From Symsagittifera roscoffensis (lineage: Eukaryota > Xenacoelomorpha > Acoela > Convolutidae): 64,000 bases of DNA. The translations under genes were made by a program, and so were the position numbers. Every line of letters begins with the position of its first letter. Position 1 is the stretch's first letter. The notes beneath the pieces were generated by a model. The model saw only the letters and a program-made list of their open reading frames with translations. It had not been told where the DNA came from and searched no databases. Below, piece by piece: positions 33,401-42,986 of the stretch. Location of the stretch: NCBI RefSeq assembly GCF_963678635.1, contig NC_087066.1, forward strand, positions 40,137,223-40,201,222, read 5' to 3'.

Positions 33401-35445
33401 GAAATTGAGCATGTCAGTAGTCTGCTTAAAATCAGTCGCGAAATTTACCATTTCAATTAAAATTGACTGTTTTGTGAACAAGGTTTTTTTTTGGAAAAAT
33501 GCCTATATACACCTATTCTTTATGCCTAATATTTATACGAGAAAAAATCATGTTATAAATTCCCGACAAAAAAAAGCATATATACAATTCCTTGGAAAAT
33601 TATTACTTTTGGAATCTATGGAAAATATGCTTACCATGTTTTTTTCACAAATGCAGCTTATGGGAAAAAATATATCAAACAATTCTATCCATGAATCTAT
33701 GAAAAAAATGCTTATCAAATAATTCCATATGATTTCATAAGGAAAAATGGGTGCTTGTAATAAAGGCGCTTGTAATAGAATTCCATTGAAGAAAAATGTG
33801 TATCAAGAAATCCATATTAAGAACAGTAAAAAAAATATTGTTATACATTTCCAATAAAGTGAGCCTATGAAAAAAAATGTTTACCAAACGATTCCTTACA
33901 AGAACAAGACTGCTCGTATCAGGGCGAAACCCTGAAACTTCCGACTGCCTTTTAAAGTTTATGGAGCAGTAATAACATAAACAACATAAAGAACTTGGAT
34001 CTACTTTACAATCTCCCCCCCTATTGTATCTACTAAAGAATCTCCCCCCCCCCTTTTTTTGAAGGGGGGGGGAGATTGTTACGTAGATCCGAAAAATTAA
34101 ATGAAATAACATAAAATGAAAAACTTTTTTTCTAAACTTTGAAAATTTTTCTTTGAAAATCATCCCCCCACACGCCATATACAGTATAAAACAATAGATT
34201 TCGCTCCTTTTAACAAATCGAGTATGGCAAATAAGCTTCTTTCAACCAATTTGGAACGATTTCTAAGACGGATTAAATCTCCGCTTACGCGTTAATAGCG
34301 CGAATTATATCGCGTGTTAATTTTCCCATATTGTTCAAAATGGCCAAAATAGCAATCTTTAAAGCCTCATAACCTTACAAAAAATAATCACAGGTGAAAT
34401 ATCTTTTCAAATTTAAACTCAGGACAACAATAGCTTTCGAATGATATAAAAATATTTCGTCAAAAATGGCTAGTTAAAAAGTCGAATTTGTCTGAAGAAA
34501 AAAAAACCCACCCGAGCTCAAATATTCCGTTACTTTCGTATCGAAAGTCGGAACAACAATGCGTGTCATCCAATTACATACAAGAGAAACGCTTGTCACA
34601 CATCTGAATATAAAATAAAGCATATCATACAATTTTATGTACGGAGCCATGGAGTAAAAACTTATCATACATTTGCAACAGAAGAAAAAATTCTTATCAT
34701 ACAATTTCGTTCAAGAAAAAAAACACTTCTCAAATAATTCGATACAAGAAAAGATGCTTGTCGTAAAATTCCTCGCATGCAGTTTATGGAAAAATTGCTT
34801 ATCATACATTTCTATACATTGAGTTTATGGAAACAATTTATCATAAAATTTCATACCTGGAGTCTTTGGAAAAAATGTTTACAATACAATTTCAGACATG
34901 GAGTCTAGGAGAAAAAGTTAATTAAACAATTCCATACATGGAGTCTATGGAAGTTGCTTATCATACAATTCCATGCACGGGGTCTTTGGAAAAATTGTAC
35001 TCGTAAATTTATCTTATATGAACAAATACTTATTATAGCTTTCATTCATTTTTTTTGTAGAATTATGCAATTGTGGAATTATCATACATTTGTGAAATTG
35101 TATAAATTGTATGACAAGCAATTTTGTCAACCCGGGTATTAAGGTAACAAATATCTCATTACCTGATATAACGCCTGGAAATTTTCATCGTTAATAATAG
35201 ATAATAGCATTGTTACTAGCGATTTCATCGCCAACAGTTCAACAAGTACGAATTTACCGGATGTATAATTTGTAATGGAAATAAGCTAAAAAAAGAGTCA
35301 CAGACGATCAACGAACCAAGCTTACTTAAAAATCTAACCTCTACAATTTCATTGATGGTTTCATCCGGAGTATCGCTAGGAGTCGCCTCCTCGGAGGACA
35401 CTAGACTGTCGGATCTCTGGATGCCGAGGAACCGCATGCCGACGT
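23901..35445 (-). CDS. Four-pass membrane protein resembling a 2TM-type K+ channel pore module; overview
   Basis: Seven exons on the minus strand (35445-35339, 32732-32559, 31326-31243, 30943-30883, 30435-30314, 25290-25105, 24410-23901) have AG/GT borders and matching phases at every junction. The predicted product is at least 413 residues. In order: a Ser/Glu-rich cytosolic N-terminus, a basic coiled-coil-like stretch, TM1, TM2, TM3, a re-entrant pore-loop-like region, TM4 and a long Ser/Asn-rich hydrophilic tail. The TM3-pore-TM4 arrangement matches the Ion_trans_2 (PF07885) family, notably four-pass channels. The pattern W-x(12)-T-x-x-G then P-V-x(9)-I/L-E fits without gaps around the filter. 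The filter itself, usually TVGYGD, reads LCGSSG, so potassium selectivity is doubtful. The N-terminal exon(s) are not resolved. Expression and cell location are inferred only from the hydrophobicity. Confidence 0.75.
24790..25012. mobile_element. hAT-MITE-like fragment in an intron
   Basis: Shares blocks such as GGCGCCTTTAGAAA, TTAGGTTCAGTCAGACAAAA, CCCAAAGTAGTACAAAG and a G run with the MITEs at 2974, 41149 and 62440. The termini are eroded. Confidence 0.6.
25105..25290 (-). CDS. Channel-like gene, pore-loop exon
   Basis: Bounded by ATTTATGAGCAG (acceptor) and GAG/GTCAGT (donor), it encodes 62 residues in phase 0. It begins AKDDIRAFTGFHGIDSYSNS, an extracellular loop with an N-S-S sequon. 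It continues SELWTADVFLQLTFYSISSA, then TLCGSSGVHPVQWYSYLVSS and IE. Aligned to Ion_trans_2 pores, the Trp, the pore-helix hydrophobics, one Gly, the Pro-Val after the filter and the I/L-E in the inner helix are kept. The filter tyrosine and second glycine are Ser. Confidence 0.8.
25330..25520. repeat. Clustered motif AATGCAAATCTTGCAAGAA
   Basis: Several degenerate copies of GAATGCAAATCTTGC and TTGCAAGAA lie just upstream (minus strand) of the pore exon. Similar copies (AAAGCAAATCTCGCAAGAAA and AAAGTAAATCTTGCAAAAA) occur at 30040-30110 in the same intron. Confidence 0.65.
26156..26476. other. Intronic stretch before the LINE, nothing recognised
   Basis: Begins with a G-rich tract (about 26165) followed by GTTGACAAGATCC, related to the GGTACC/GATCC repeats at 39.3 and 40.8 kb. 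No exon on either strand. Confidence 0.45.
26477..29500 (+). mobile_element. LINE of the Tx1/L1-like type, 5'-truncated and frameshifted
   Basis: Order on the plus strand: apurinic endonuclease C-half (KIIMTGDFNAL near 26650, RIDYAF near 26860, ISDHCSYT near 26925); linker with GPSYWKLKEKI (26980); reverse transcriptase with SSPGPDGL (27630), FSPISLINTDAKIF (27800), KLDFSKAFDR (28010), GVRQGCPLSAF (28180) and the YADD box (28310); and a C-terminal CCHC-type motif (CFNCNLECETFEHLIFSC) at 29235-29300. Stops and frameshifts separate these pieces, so it is dead. The PISLxNxDxKIF motif fits the Tx1/L1 group. It lies within the intron between the pore exon and the TM3 exon of the channel-like gene, in opposite orientation. 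Confidence 0.85.
29501..30300. other. Possible LINE 3' end and intronic sequence
   Basis: Contains three spaced copies of a GGATACCCGGTATCCGG-like palindromic motif (29540, 29620, 29700), perhaps part of the LINE tail. A poly-C run (30227-30240) is followed by CAGTAAAATATAGCC, which recurs at 60070. No exon. Confidence 0.4.
30314..30435 (-). CDS. Channel-like gene, TM3 exon
   Basis: Acceptor GAGTTTGTTTTAG, donor CCT/GTAAGT. Together with the one base left by the preceding exon it encodes VKLYKQFMHHTATGLFLLQS then YMATTLLFAGVYTTLEMMTA and P. The 20-residue hydrophobic core is the helix directly before the pore loop. The length (122 nt plus 1) gives exactly 41 codons, ending in phase 0. Confidence 0.78.
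30883..30943 (-). CDS. Channel-like gene, TM2 exon (61 nt)
   Basis: A very short exon between GTTTGCCTAG and TTCAG/GTAGGG. It encodes TKVLMMLFQGLNLIFIVITS plus one base (phase 1), which the next exon completes to Val. The whole exon is one hydrophobic helix. Confidence 0.75.
31243..31326 (-). CDS. Channel-like gene, TM1 exon (84 nt)
   Basis: Acceptor GTGTTGTTTAG, donor GTG/GTATAT. It encodes SLVLLIITLVETSVFHEDHA then NKNSDDTV. The first half completes TM1. The acidic second half would be the extracellular TM1-TM2 loop. Confidence 0.75.
31545..32100 (+). repeat. Degenerate family A left ends
   Basis: Two left-end-like pieces: TTTTTGTTCCGATTTCTGAA (31553) and TTTTGTTCCGACTTTCG (31697), each followed by GGAATA/GAATATT. 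The remainder is diverged. Confidence 0.5.
32237..32436. other. Assembly gap (200 N)
   Basis: Exactly 200 N inside the intron between the TM1 exon and the coiled-coil exon of the channel-like gene. Confidence 0.98.
32559..32732 (-). CDS. Channel-like gene, basic coiled-coil and start of TM1
   Basis: Acceptor TTATTCTCTCTAG, donor CAG/GTTAGA; 58 codons in phase 0. It starts VIRDIQKLNAHFECELGRLK, then RKKQRERRDRV (strongly basic, probably helical and cytosolic) and GWLGWMEMMHIPRFIVRFLF then PICAAWQ, which begins TM1. The dense positive charge just before TM1 supports an N-inside topology. Confidence 0.78.
32760..33902. repeat. Scattered copies of the CATACAATTCCATA motif
   Basis: Repeats of the form AAAATGCTTATCAAATAATT / CCATAGATTCTATGG recur at 32815-32880 and 33490-33900, becoming more regular in the array at 34557-35130. 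No exon recognised. Confidence 0.55.
33903..34556 (-). repeat. Family A hairpin-ended repeat
   Basis: Opens AAGACTGCTCGTATCAGGGC-gaa-ACCCTGAAACTTCCGACTGCC, passes GACGGATTAAATCTCCGC and TTAATAGCGCG, and closes TTACTTTCGTATCGAAAGTC then GGAACAA. Both terminal hairpins are well formed. A 93-bp hairpin element is nested at 33998-34090. Confidence 0.8.
33998..34090. mobile_element. Small nested inverted-repeat element (GGATCTAC...GTAGATCC)
   Basis: The left arm GGATCTACTTTACAATCTCC and the right arm (inverted) GGATCTACGTAACAATCTCC are separated by about 35 bp rich in C, T and G. It may be a very short MITE related to the GATCC/GTTAAC repeats near 39.4 and 40.9 kb. Confidence 0.55.
34557..35130. 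repeat. Degenerate tandem array, about 45-bp unit (CTTATCATACAATTCCATAC)
   Basis: More than ten successive variants of CTTATCATACAATTTC, CATGGAGTCTATGGAAAAA. The unit contains a small palindrome (CATAGA...TCTATGG). Single copies are scattered through 4.3-6.5, 11.1 and 12.5 kb, so the motif also disperses. Confidence 0.75.
35339..35445 (-). CDS. Channel-like gene, most 5' recognised exon
   Basis: Acceptor CTATTTTTCAG, donor GAG/GTTAGA. It encodes (2 nt) VGMRFLGIQRSDSLVSSEEA then TPSDTPDETINEIVE, a Ser/Glu/Asp-rich hydrophilic segment with many potential phosphosites. It ends in phase 0, matching the exon at 32732. The Met at residue 3 could be the start if the upstream exon is non-coding; otherwise an earlier coding exon remains unseen. 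No hydrophobic segment. Confidence 0.65.
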
Positions 35446-36150
35446 CTGAAAAATAGAACAGCGATAGAACTCATTTAGAATAACAGGGCAAATAATGATT
35501 AAATTTTAAAAATCAGTTGGATTTTTACACAACTTACAAATACGAATACGGCAAAAAATCTAGATAGAAATTTTTCTACGTAACTTCATTGATAATTAGA
35601 ACAATTCAAATCACAAATGAGCATAAAGAATTCTAAGCTTGAGTTTGGTTTCGCACTTTCAAAGTTTGAACCACAGTTTAATACTGAAGAGGGTTGGTTA
35701 TATTAAAGGTAGTGTTTGCTTAAGAGCTTTAGATTCTCAGTCAATGGCAAAACTCAACGGCTAGTGGTGATCTGGTAGTACATTTGTACAAAATCAAGTA
35801 AGAGCAAAGTAAACGTTTGCTGATTTAGCTCATAACATTTGTATTTCCAGGTCGAAGTTGTGGTTTTGTTTTCGTACTTTCATAATCTCAATCAATCCAA
35901 TTTGGAACCTGATTCTCGTAGCCCGCAACGCGGGTCAAATATCCAGACAAAGTGTAAGCATAATTCAAAACAAACTCAGAACAAACCCCAAACAAAGTCT
36001 GAACACAGACCCAGCCAAAGTTTATTCTTTTTCTTCCGATAGATTTTAAAAAAATGCTTGCCTAGATAAAAATACGCATGCTGCGAGTAAAAAATACATA
36101 CAAATTTTTGAACATAGTCTGAAAAAATATCTTTGGTCTTTATGGACCCA
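35446..36150. other. Gene-free stretch
   Basis: No convincing exon. An open run on the plus strand at 35851-36040 after TTTGTATTTCCAG was noted, but it ends in short direct repeats (ACAAACTCAGAACAAACCCC). Confidence 0.4.
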
Positions 36151-36155
36151 AACAG

Positions 36156-36310
36156 GGGCGGATTTAGGGGGGGGGGGGGGGGGGGGGGTTGGACGCTCCC
36201 CCTTCCCTCTCAGAGAATCGACTCCCTGCCGACTCAAAGTCTCCGCCGACAAAGTCACCCAAACGATCCACTCAAAGTCTCCGCCGACAATTTGATATGA
36301 CGGCTCGAAC
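36156..36310. mobile_element. hAT-type terminus fragment
   Basis: CAGGGGCGGATTTAGG followed by a long G run (about 36170-36188). The distal end is not found. It is followed by two copies of CTCAAAGTCTCCGCCGACAA (36232-36290). Confidence 0.6.
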
Positions 36311-36417
36311 GAAAAAATTGCGCGCTTGCTCCGCTTCGGTCCGCTACGTGTAGAGGTATCTTGCCCGTGGAGGCGTAACGACTTTCATGCGTGCCGCTTA
36401 GCCTGTGCAATTAAAAC

Positions 36418-36645
36418 AAGACTGCTCGTATCAGGGCGAGGCCCTGAATGTTCCGACTGCCTTTTAAGCTCTATGGGGCAGTAATAACTATATGTAATAA
36501 AATGAAATTTTTTTTCTTAAATTTGAGATTTTGGTTAGTTTAGAAGTCAAAAATGGCTAGTTAAAAAGTCGAAATTTGTCTGAAGAAAACAAAACCCAAC
36601 CCGAGCACAAATATTCCATTACTTTCGTTACGTAAGCCGAAACAA
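36418..36645 (-). repeat. Family A repeat with internal deletion
   Basis: Both ends are present: AAGACTGCTCGTATCAGGGC-gag-GCCCTGAATGTTCCGACTGCC at one side and ATTCCATTACTTTCG...GTAAGCCGAAACAA at the other. Most of the interior is missing (228 bp against about 540-650). Retained ends with a deleted middle are typical of transposon derivatives. Confidence 0.75.
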
Positions 36646-37640
36646 TAATTACTCAATTTGATGCGGTACGCATTAGGTTGAGTTTTAGTTGCAATGTGAG
36701 AAACAAACTCAGTTCTAATTGCGCTAATAGCCGCATACTAAGCGACGCACAAGCTAGAAGACCGGTTACCCTTTTCTTTGAATCAGACTTTGATAAAAGG
36801 CTAAGTAAATGTGCGTAGCAGCTCATCAAGGAAAAAATAAGTCTTATTTTGTGCAATTTCAAGCTAGCAAAATTATAATTCCTAAGTCTCTTGTTTGCAA
36901 TATTTTCGAAAAGACATGCTTCTCACATTTGATATACTTGAGCTTGGTTGGAAAACGCTCATGGAGCTGATAAGTTTAAGGCATTTAAATTGGGTAAATT
37001 GAGACTTAGGGTGCGGTTGAAATGAAAGTTTTATGCTAAAGGTTCATTCGGAATTCTCAGAAAACATACAGGTTTTCTGTAGGTTTGTAGTAATCAATTT
37101 TGATAAAGACAGATATATTTCCAGGTTAGTAAGATAGCTTTAGGTGAATGCAAAAATTTGAAATTAAAGTTTTGGGCAAAAATTTAGGATGCATATTGCA
37201 GAAAAAGCGGAAATTTAAGAGAAACAATTGCTGGGTGAACATAGAGATCTAATTAGTATTTTTGAACAAAAACGCTCACCGCTACATACAAGATCCATCG
37301 TTAAATGACGATAGTATTAAAAACTTTCAAAATTTTTGTTATGAAGTATCATCGATGGCCAAAAAGAAAATTAAAAAGTCCTAAATTTTATGGGTAATAA
37401 AAACATATGAGCAAACATATGAGCAAATTGGTACTGCAAACATATATGAGCAAATTGAATGCTGGGGCGGAGGATCTTTGGGGGGTGGAGAAGGATTTTC
37501 ACTTGATCCCTGATCAAAACTGTCACGCATGTTTTTTTCAAACTTTTTAAAGACGGCCTTGAAGAAATTATATTTTCTTGGCACTCACAAATTTTGGCCT
37601 GTCGGTGTCAAAAGAACCGACCAAAAAGGAACCAAACAAA
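36646..37640. other. Gene-free stretch
   Basis: AT-rich, no exon recognised on either strand. Short repeats of CATATGAGCAAA at 37405-37455. Confidence 0.5.
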
Positions 37641-38172
37641 AACAAGACTGCTCGTATCAGGGCGAAGCACTGAATGTTCCGACTGCCTTTTAAGGTTTTA
37701 TGGAGCAGTAATAACATTAAAAAATTAAATGTAAGAAAAAATAAAATGAAATTTTTTTCTTCTAAAATTTGAAATATTTCATGAAAATCATCCCCCCACA
37801 CGCCATATAAAGTACAAAACGATAGATTTCGCTCCTTGTAACAAATCAATTATGGAAAATAAGCTTCTTTCAACCAATTTGGAACGATTTGAAGACGGAT
37901 TAACTCTCCGCTTACGCGTTAATAGCGCGAAATATATCGCGCGTTAATTGTCCCAAATTGGCCAAAATTGCAATCTTTAAACCCCCATAACTTTATAAAA
38001 AAATGATCACAGGTGAAATATCTTTTCAAATTTGAGCTCAGGACAACAACACCTTTTGAATAATATGAAAAAAATTCCGTCAAAAAAGGCTAGTTAAAAG
38101 GTCGAAATTTGTCTGAAGAAAAAAAAACCCACCCCGAGCTTAAATATTCCGTTACTTTCGTATCGAAAGTCG
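37641..38172 (-). repeat. Family A hairpin-ended repeat, 532 bp
   Basis: Complete copy: AAGACTGCTCGTATCAGGGC-gaa-GCACTGAATGTTCCGACTGCC, a centre with CTCCGCTTACGCGTTAATAG and CGCGAAATATATCGCGCG, and a closing TTACTTTCGTATCGAAAGTC. Confidence 0.82.
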
Positions 38173-39080
38173 GATCAATATGTATGCTGCAAAAAAGCAA
38201 TTGCTGCCATTCGCCATAATCTGGCTCCGCAGCGGCTGTTTTATAAACTTTAGAAAATAGAAATTAAATAAACTCGTGCCGTTATCCTTTCACAGTTCTC
38301 AAAAAAGATAACCGATTTGATTACAGCTTACAATTGACGCAAGAACTAGTGGTACAATTGGATCAATTGAGCACCCCTCCCCCTGTGATGATCAATTGAG
38401 TTCTCTACCCCTCAAGCAAAAACGGCAAAAGAACTAAAAAAGAAATTTTCAACGCTAGCAGGTGGTTGAAGTGTATATAGTTCGCAATCAATGGCCGGCT
38501 GAAGATTTTTTGATGTGTCGAGGAAAAATCTTTGAAAAAAAAATCTTTCTCTTTCATGTTTTTATGTTTTTTTTTTGTTTTAGCAATCTCTGGTTTGAGG
38601 TAAGCAAGTTACCAGGGTCAGTTTTCTCACCTCTGCGTAAATCAAAAAGAAATTTACTACATCCTAATATTGTATGTATTTGGACATTTTTTTTACAAAC
38701 CAACTGTAAAAAGCCGGCTTAATATGTGAGTATTTTGGCACTTTTTTTAAGTCTGAATCTAAACTTTATAAAGGTTATAAACAGGTCTCAACTAGCTAGC
38801 TAGTGAGCTATCTTCCCCCGAGCCGATATGAGGGGATTATTCAAATGATCCAAAAAACATCTGATTTTGGCAGAAATTTTGAAACAATTCCTCTGAAATA
38901 AGCAACTCTGCAACTTAGCAGAGAAAATTAAATTTTGACGCACTGCTGCGGAGATAAACAAGCTTCTTTCGTAAAACAAAGCAAAAGTAAATATGTCTTT
39001 AACCTCCAATTACGAAAATTCAATTTTTTGCTGTGCTTGCGTTTGTTTACTCATATAAGCAAAATATAACAAGGGTAATT
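38173..39080. other. Gene-free stretch
   Basis: An AG/GTGGTTGAAGTG at 38461 starts a short open frame (VVEVYIVRNQWPAEDFLMCR), but it runs into low-complexity sequence. No gene is claimed. Confidence 0.4.
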
Positions 39081-39120
39081 AGTTGCTGTGCAAGTAGCAC
39101 AGAATGTTCCGACCGCAATC
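39080..39120. repeat. Hairpin family B terminus (CTGTGC...GCACAG)
   Basis: TTGCTGTGC-aagta-GCACAGAATGTTCCGACC. The flank AATGTTCCGAC is the same as in family A, while the stem is entirely different but still pairs. A second copy lies at 47865-47897. Confidence 0.75.
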
Positions 39121-39314
39121 GTGAAAAAAAAAATACAATTTTTTTTAAATCTCCAAATTAGCGTCGCTTTTTCTGCGTGGTATGATTATAGAATTATGCG
39201 AACGCGTAGAAAATTTGTGAATTAGGTATGAAATACCACAACTGTTCTCAAAAAACAAATTAACAAAAAAATGAAAAAAAAAGTTTAGATATTTGGTCCA
39301 AAATAGATATTTGC

Positions 39315-39430
39315 AATAGGGGAGGGGGGATTCGTAACAAGGTACCGTACAGGAGAGAGAGAGAGAGAGATTCGTTACAGGGTACCATATGGGGGCGGGG
39401 GGGGGGGTGAATAGTTAACAAGATCCCAAA
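39315..39430. repeat. GGTACC / GTTAACAAGATCC repeat with G and GA runs
   Basis: Two units of GATTCGT(A/T)ACA(A)GGTACC, a (GA)n tract and G runs, ending GAATAGTTAACAAGATCC. Similar endings occur at 39855-39888 and 40845-40908. Confidence 0.65.
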
Positions 39431-40620
39431 ATTGCTACGAAAACAGATCCTGGTGAATATATTAGGGATTGATTTACCCGGGTAGAGTCAATTCATTAGT
39501 ATAACGAACGCATGAGTCTTTTTGGTTAACCCCGCATATTTGATGAAAAACGGAAATGGAACTTTCAAAACATAGTTGGATCAAGTTTGCTGGAGTTCGC
39601 TGAATAATATAATACGGCATGCCGAAACCAACAATTTTATCTAAATTGTTTAGTCTCTATCTTTTTCCTACCTTCTTAGCGTTTTCTCTGCATAATTTTA
39701 ACATTTGAGTCTAATGAGTCTTAGTTATCGCTTTAATTGCGTTTTTACAATTTTCGAGGTTGGTTCAAAACTGCAAGGATTCAGAGCACATTTCCGCCAA
39801 AAAAAAATCAATTTTGGAGGATATGAAAAATGTATTTGTTAGATATTTTTAGGTACCATGGGGGGAATAGTTAACAAGATCCTAAAAAAGCTATTCAGAA
39901 TAAATTTGTTTCCGAGCGACAAATTTTGCCCGTTTATTTGAAATATTATGCGAAATTAGTTTTCCAAGGTAAAACGTTCCCGTTTTGAACATCTTACAAA
40001 TGAATCCCATTTCTTAGAATTTTTTATAATTTTTATAAATTTCATTTTATTAGATAATGCAGAACCAATATGATTTTAAAATCGCTAACTTATTTGACTG
40101 TGTTCCCATACCTCAATTAGGGATAAAAATCAATTTTTGAAAATTTCTTTTTTTTCAAATTCATGCAATTAAAAAATATTCAGATGGTGGTAATTTCCGG
40201 AAAAAAAATTTTGCAATTTTTATAAACAACTCTCCTAGTTTTATATATTTAGCTGCTCAAAATTTTTTTGCAGACAATGAAACATCAATTTTGACGAATC
40301 ATGTCATATGGTTTTGGACGTATGGTTGATCTTGTTATTTTGATCAATTCATATGGCGATTTGTTAAATTGAATTTTCGTTATTGTACCCTGCGACAGTT
40401 GAGAACTTTTCTACTGTTTACTTACAGAAAATTGTGGAAAAAGGTTTAAAAAATTTTGATTTTTTAGCAGGAAAAAATCCTATCTTACAACTTTCTTCTT
40501 TAAAAATCACCATCTTACAACCGACTTTTTTAAAGAAAAGTACCTATCTTGTAACTATTTTAGAGTCTAATTTTGTAAGAAGTTTTAACTGTCATAGAAA
40601 AATTTTAAGACTGCGAAATT
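39431..40620. other. Gene-free AT-rich stretch
   Basis: Nothing recognised beyond one GGTACC...AAGATCC repeat piece at 39852-39890. Confidence 0.5.
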
Positions 40621-40659
40621 TAGTCAACTCTGGAGGGTGGCGTGTCACGGAGCCGAATA

Positions 40660-40785
40660 CCCGGATAGCCGAAAAATAAATTCGTTCCCGGATAGCCGAA
40701 AAACAAATTCGTTCCCGGATAGCCGAAAAATAAATTCGTTACCGGATGGCCGAAAAATAAATTCGTTCCCGGATAGGCGAAATTT
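40660..40785. repeat. 27-bp minisatellite derived from the element's own subterminal sequence
   Basis: Five copies of CCCGGATAGCCGAAAAATAA followed by ATTCGTT, spaced 26-28 bp. The first copy is the end-proximal sequence of the hAT-type element itself. Confidence 0.85.
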
Positions 40786-41148
40786 TGGATCGACTCAACA
40801 ATCACCCCCCACCCCCCCTTCTACCCCCTTACCCAATTCTTAATAGGGGGGAGGGGGAGAGATTCGTTACTAGGTACCATAAGGGGAATAGTTAAAGAGA
40901 TCCTACAGACTTACTTAAAAACATTGTTTTCTTATTTAGGGTACCCCCTTTCTCTACCCCCCCCCCCCACACACACATACTTAGTCACATCATTCTTCTT
41001 TACCCTCCTCCCAATTACCCCCGTCCCCTACCCGCGTGTCGCCCATCATGCCCCCCCCCCCCTCCCGGCAAACAATAAAAACTATTATGGGCCCCCCAAA
41101 ATGAGGGCCCCTAACCGAAAGTATAATCGATCGAATATAATGTTAATG

Positions 41149-41400
41149 CAGGGGAGGATCTAGGATTTTCTCGAGGAGGGGGGGGGGTGCAAATGTTTAA
41201 AAAACAGGCCAAAACGCCGTTTTTGGGATTTTTTGAAAAATTTTGACCAAAAATTGAATTTTTCAGCGCGTGCTCCCCTTCAAAATTTGCATATATTGAA
41301 AAATTTTAGGGTTTGTCGACCGAAAATTGATATCATAAAACATACCAAAGAGGGACCCTTTGGTTGCCGAGGGGGTCAAATCCCTGTAGAGGTCGGACTT
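41149..41400. mobile_element. Nested hAT-MITE-like sequence
   Basis: Starts CAGGGGAGGATCTAGGATTT then TCTCGAGG and a G run. The interior shares CCAAAACGCCGTTTTTG, TTGCATATATTG and TTTTAGGGTTTGTCGACC with the other MITEs. The right terminus is diverged. Confidence 0.65.
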
Positions 41401-41628
41401 TTGTTGTTAATTAATTCAATGAGAGTAAAAGTATTAGCCAATCAAATCTCTTAAAATTTTTGGAATTTTGTTAGCTAACAGGCTGCAAATTTTTGAAGCA
41501 TTTTTTGTCCAATCACAACTTGTCTTAATTTATTGAAGAGTTTACTGATTTAATTTAATTAAAATGGGAGGTAATTAGTTGTTTTGGCTATCCGGGAATG
41601 CGGCTCCGTGGGTACGCACCCTCTGGAG

Positions 41629-42986
41629 GCTAGGGTAAAACTCTACGTAGGACACTTAAGGGGGAATTCAGCCCTACTTCCCCGATATCAGCCCTGTATT
41701 GTTTATTGAAAATGATCCAGAAATCGGTTATAACCGAAAAGACATTATTATGGAAAAAATATATAACAAACCGATCATCAAGAATAAGAAATCGAAAGAG
41801 AAGTTTCTCGCACAAAGACCGTAATTTATGTGTTAACATGGACTTTAACACAAGGGTTTTTTAAAAAAATTGGGCACAGGAAAATTAATTGTACAATTTT
41901 TTTTTGTAAAAAATTAATTTTCAGTAAATTATTTGTAAACTGCACAGTAGGAAATCATATAAAATAAATAAAGATTTTATCATGTACAGTACAACAAATG
42001 CAATTTTGTTTTGAAAACTTTAATTCCATTTGGTTGATATTGATTTATATATTTATGAATGTAACTTTATTTTACCACAAGGCGGCTTAGATAACGATCT
42101 GGTTGACTACATATGCGTCGTATCCTTGCATTGCAGTACATGTTAAAACACGCGTTGCGTCACAATTATTCCAGCTTGCAAAATTTATATTAAAAGAGCA
42201 TATGCACGGAAAAAAAAACAGGAAGAGAATCTGAGAACTTCTTTAGCGATGTAAAATCACCTAAATGATAACTTCTAAATTAACCTGAGCTGACCCAAAA
42301 TGAACTTTCTAAATATCTTTATTTTTGCGTTTAGAAATACAAGCTGAATTTTGAAATAATTTATACTCAGCTCAGCGAAAAAATCAATAGAGTCAGTTCT
42401 GCAAAAAGTCATTTTGATGAAAAAATCTTAAGAAAAAATTGTTTGCCAACCTTAAAATCAGCGAGGACTATTTATTGCCTAAACAGAGATAATATTCGCT
42501 CGAGATTAATTAATTGCTCCTACTTGGAAAAAGTGCTTTTATTTAAAAATCTTTCTCTATTATTTTTATCCTTGTTACTATTTTTAAGAGCTTTGAATTC
42601 ATAAAGATCGGCGCATTTTCTCTCTATGACAATTTACTACAAATATATATTATCACGGCAAAACCAATAGATTTTTTATTGATTCTTAAAGGGTGTGGAG
42701 TTCGTCTACACAAAAAAAAAACTTGAATAAAAATTGAAAAAAGAAACTCAATGAGAAGTTTTTGCTCAGTATTTAAGTGAAGCATTCCATCTCAAACCTT
42801 TTGCGCACGACGGCCTGATTTTTTGCTACGTATTCGTATAGCAGTTAAAGCTAAATTTCAGTTTTTTATGGTAAATTGCTAGGCACTTTTTGCAAAGTTA
42901 AAACATGTCATCTCTTGAATCTATTCGGAGTATTTGAAATAAACAAAATTCTAATGGAAGCAGAAAAATATTTCATAAAAACAGTT
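41629..42986. other. Gene-free stretch
   Basis: AT-rich. No exon and no recognised repeat boundary. Confidence 0.5.

Larger units (their letters stand above)
40636..41620. mobile_element. hAT-type element, 985 bp, with 8-bp TSD CTCTGGAG
   Basis: The left end GGTGGCGTGTCACGGAGCCG and the right end inverted GGTGCGTACCCACGGAGCCG share most positions, and both continue into CCCGGATAGCC. The 8-mer CTCTGGAG flanks both sides (40628-40635, 41621-41628), as expected for hAT. No transposase is encoded. The left subterminal part is expanded into a 27-bp array, and a different hAT-type sequence (CAGGGGAGGATCTAGG...) is nested at 41149. Confidence 0.82.

Noticed and set aside
35851-36040. Possible plus-strand exon after TTTGTATTTCCAG
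   Set aside because: The C-terminal half is made of short ACAAAC-type direct repeats and no partner exon was found.
38461-38525. Possible plus-strand exon after GCTAGCAG
   Set aside because: The open frame runs into low-complexity T-rich sequence with no good donor and no recognisable domain.
40620-40843. Open frames with a repeated nine-residue peptide on both strands
   Set aside because: Generated by the 27-bp repeat (a multiple of 3), and therefore open in several frames without being coding.
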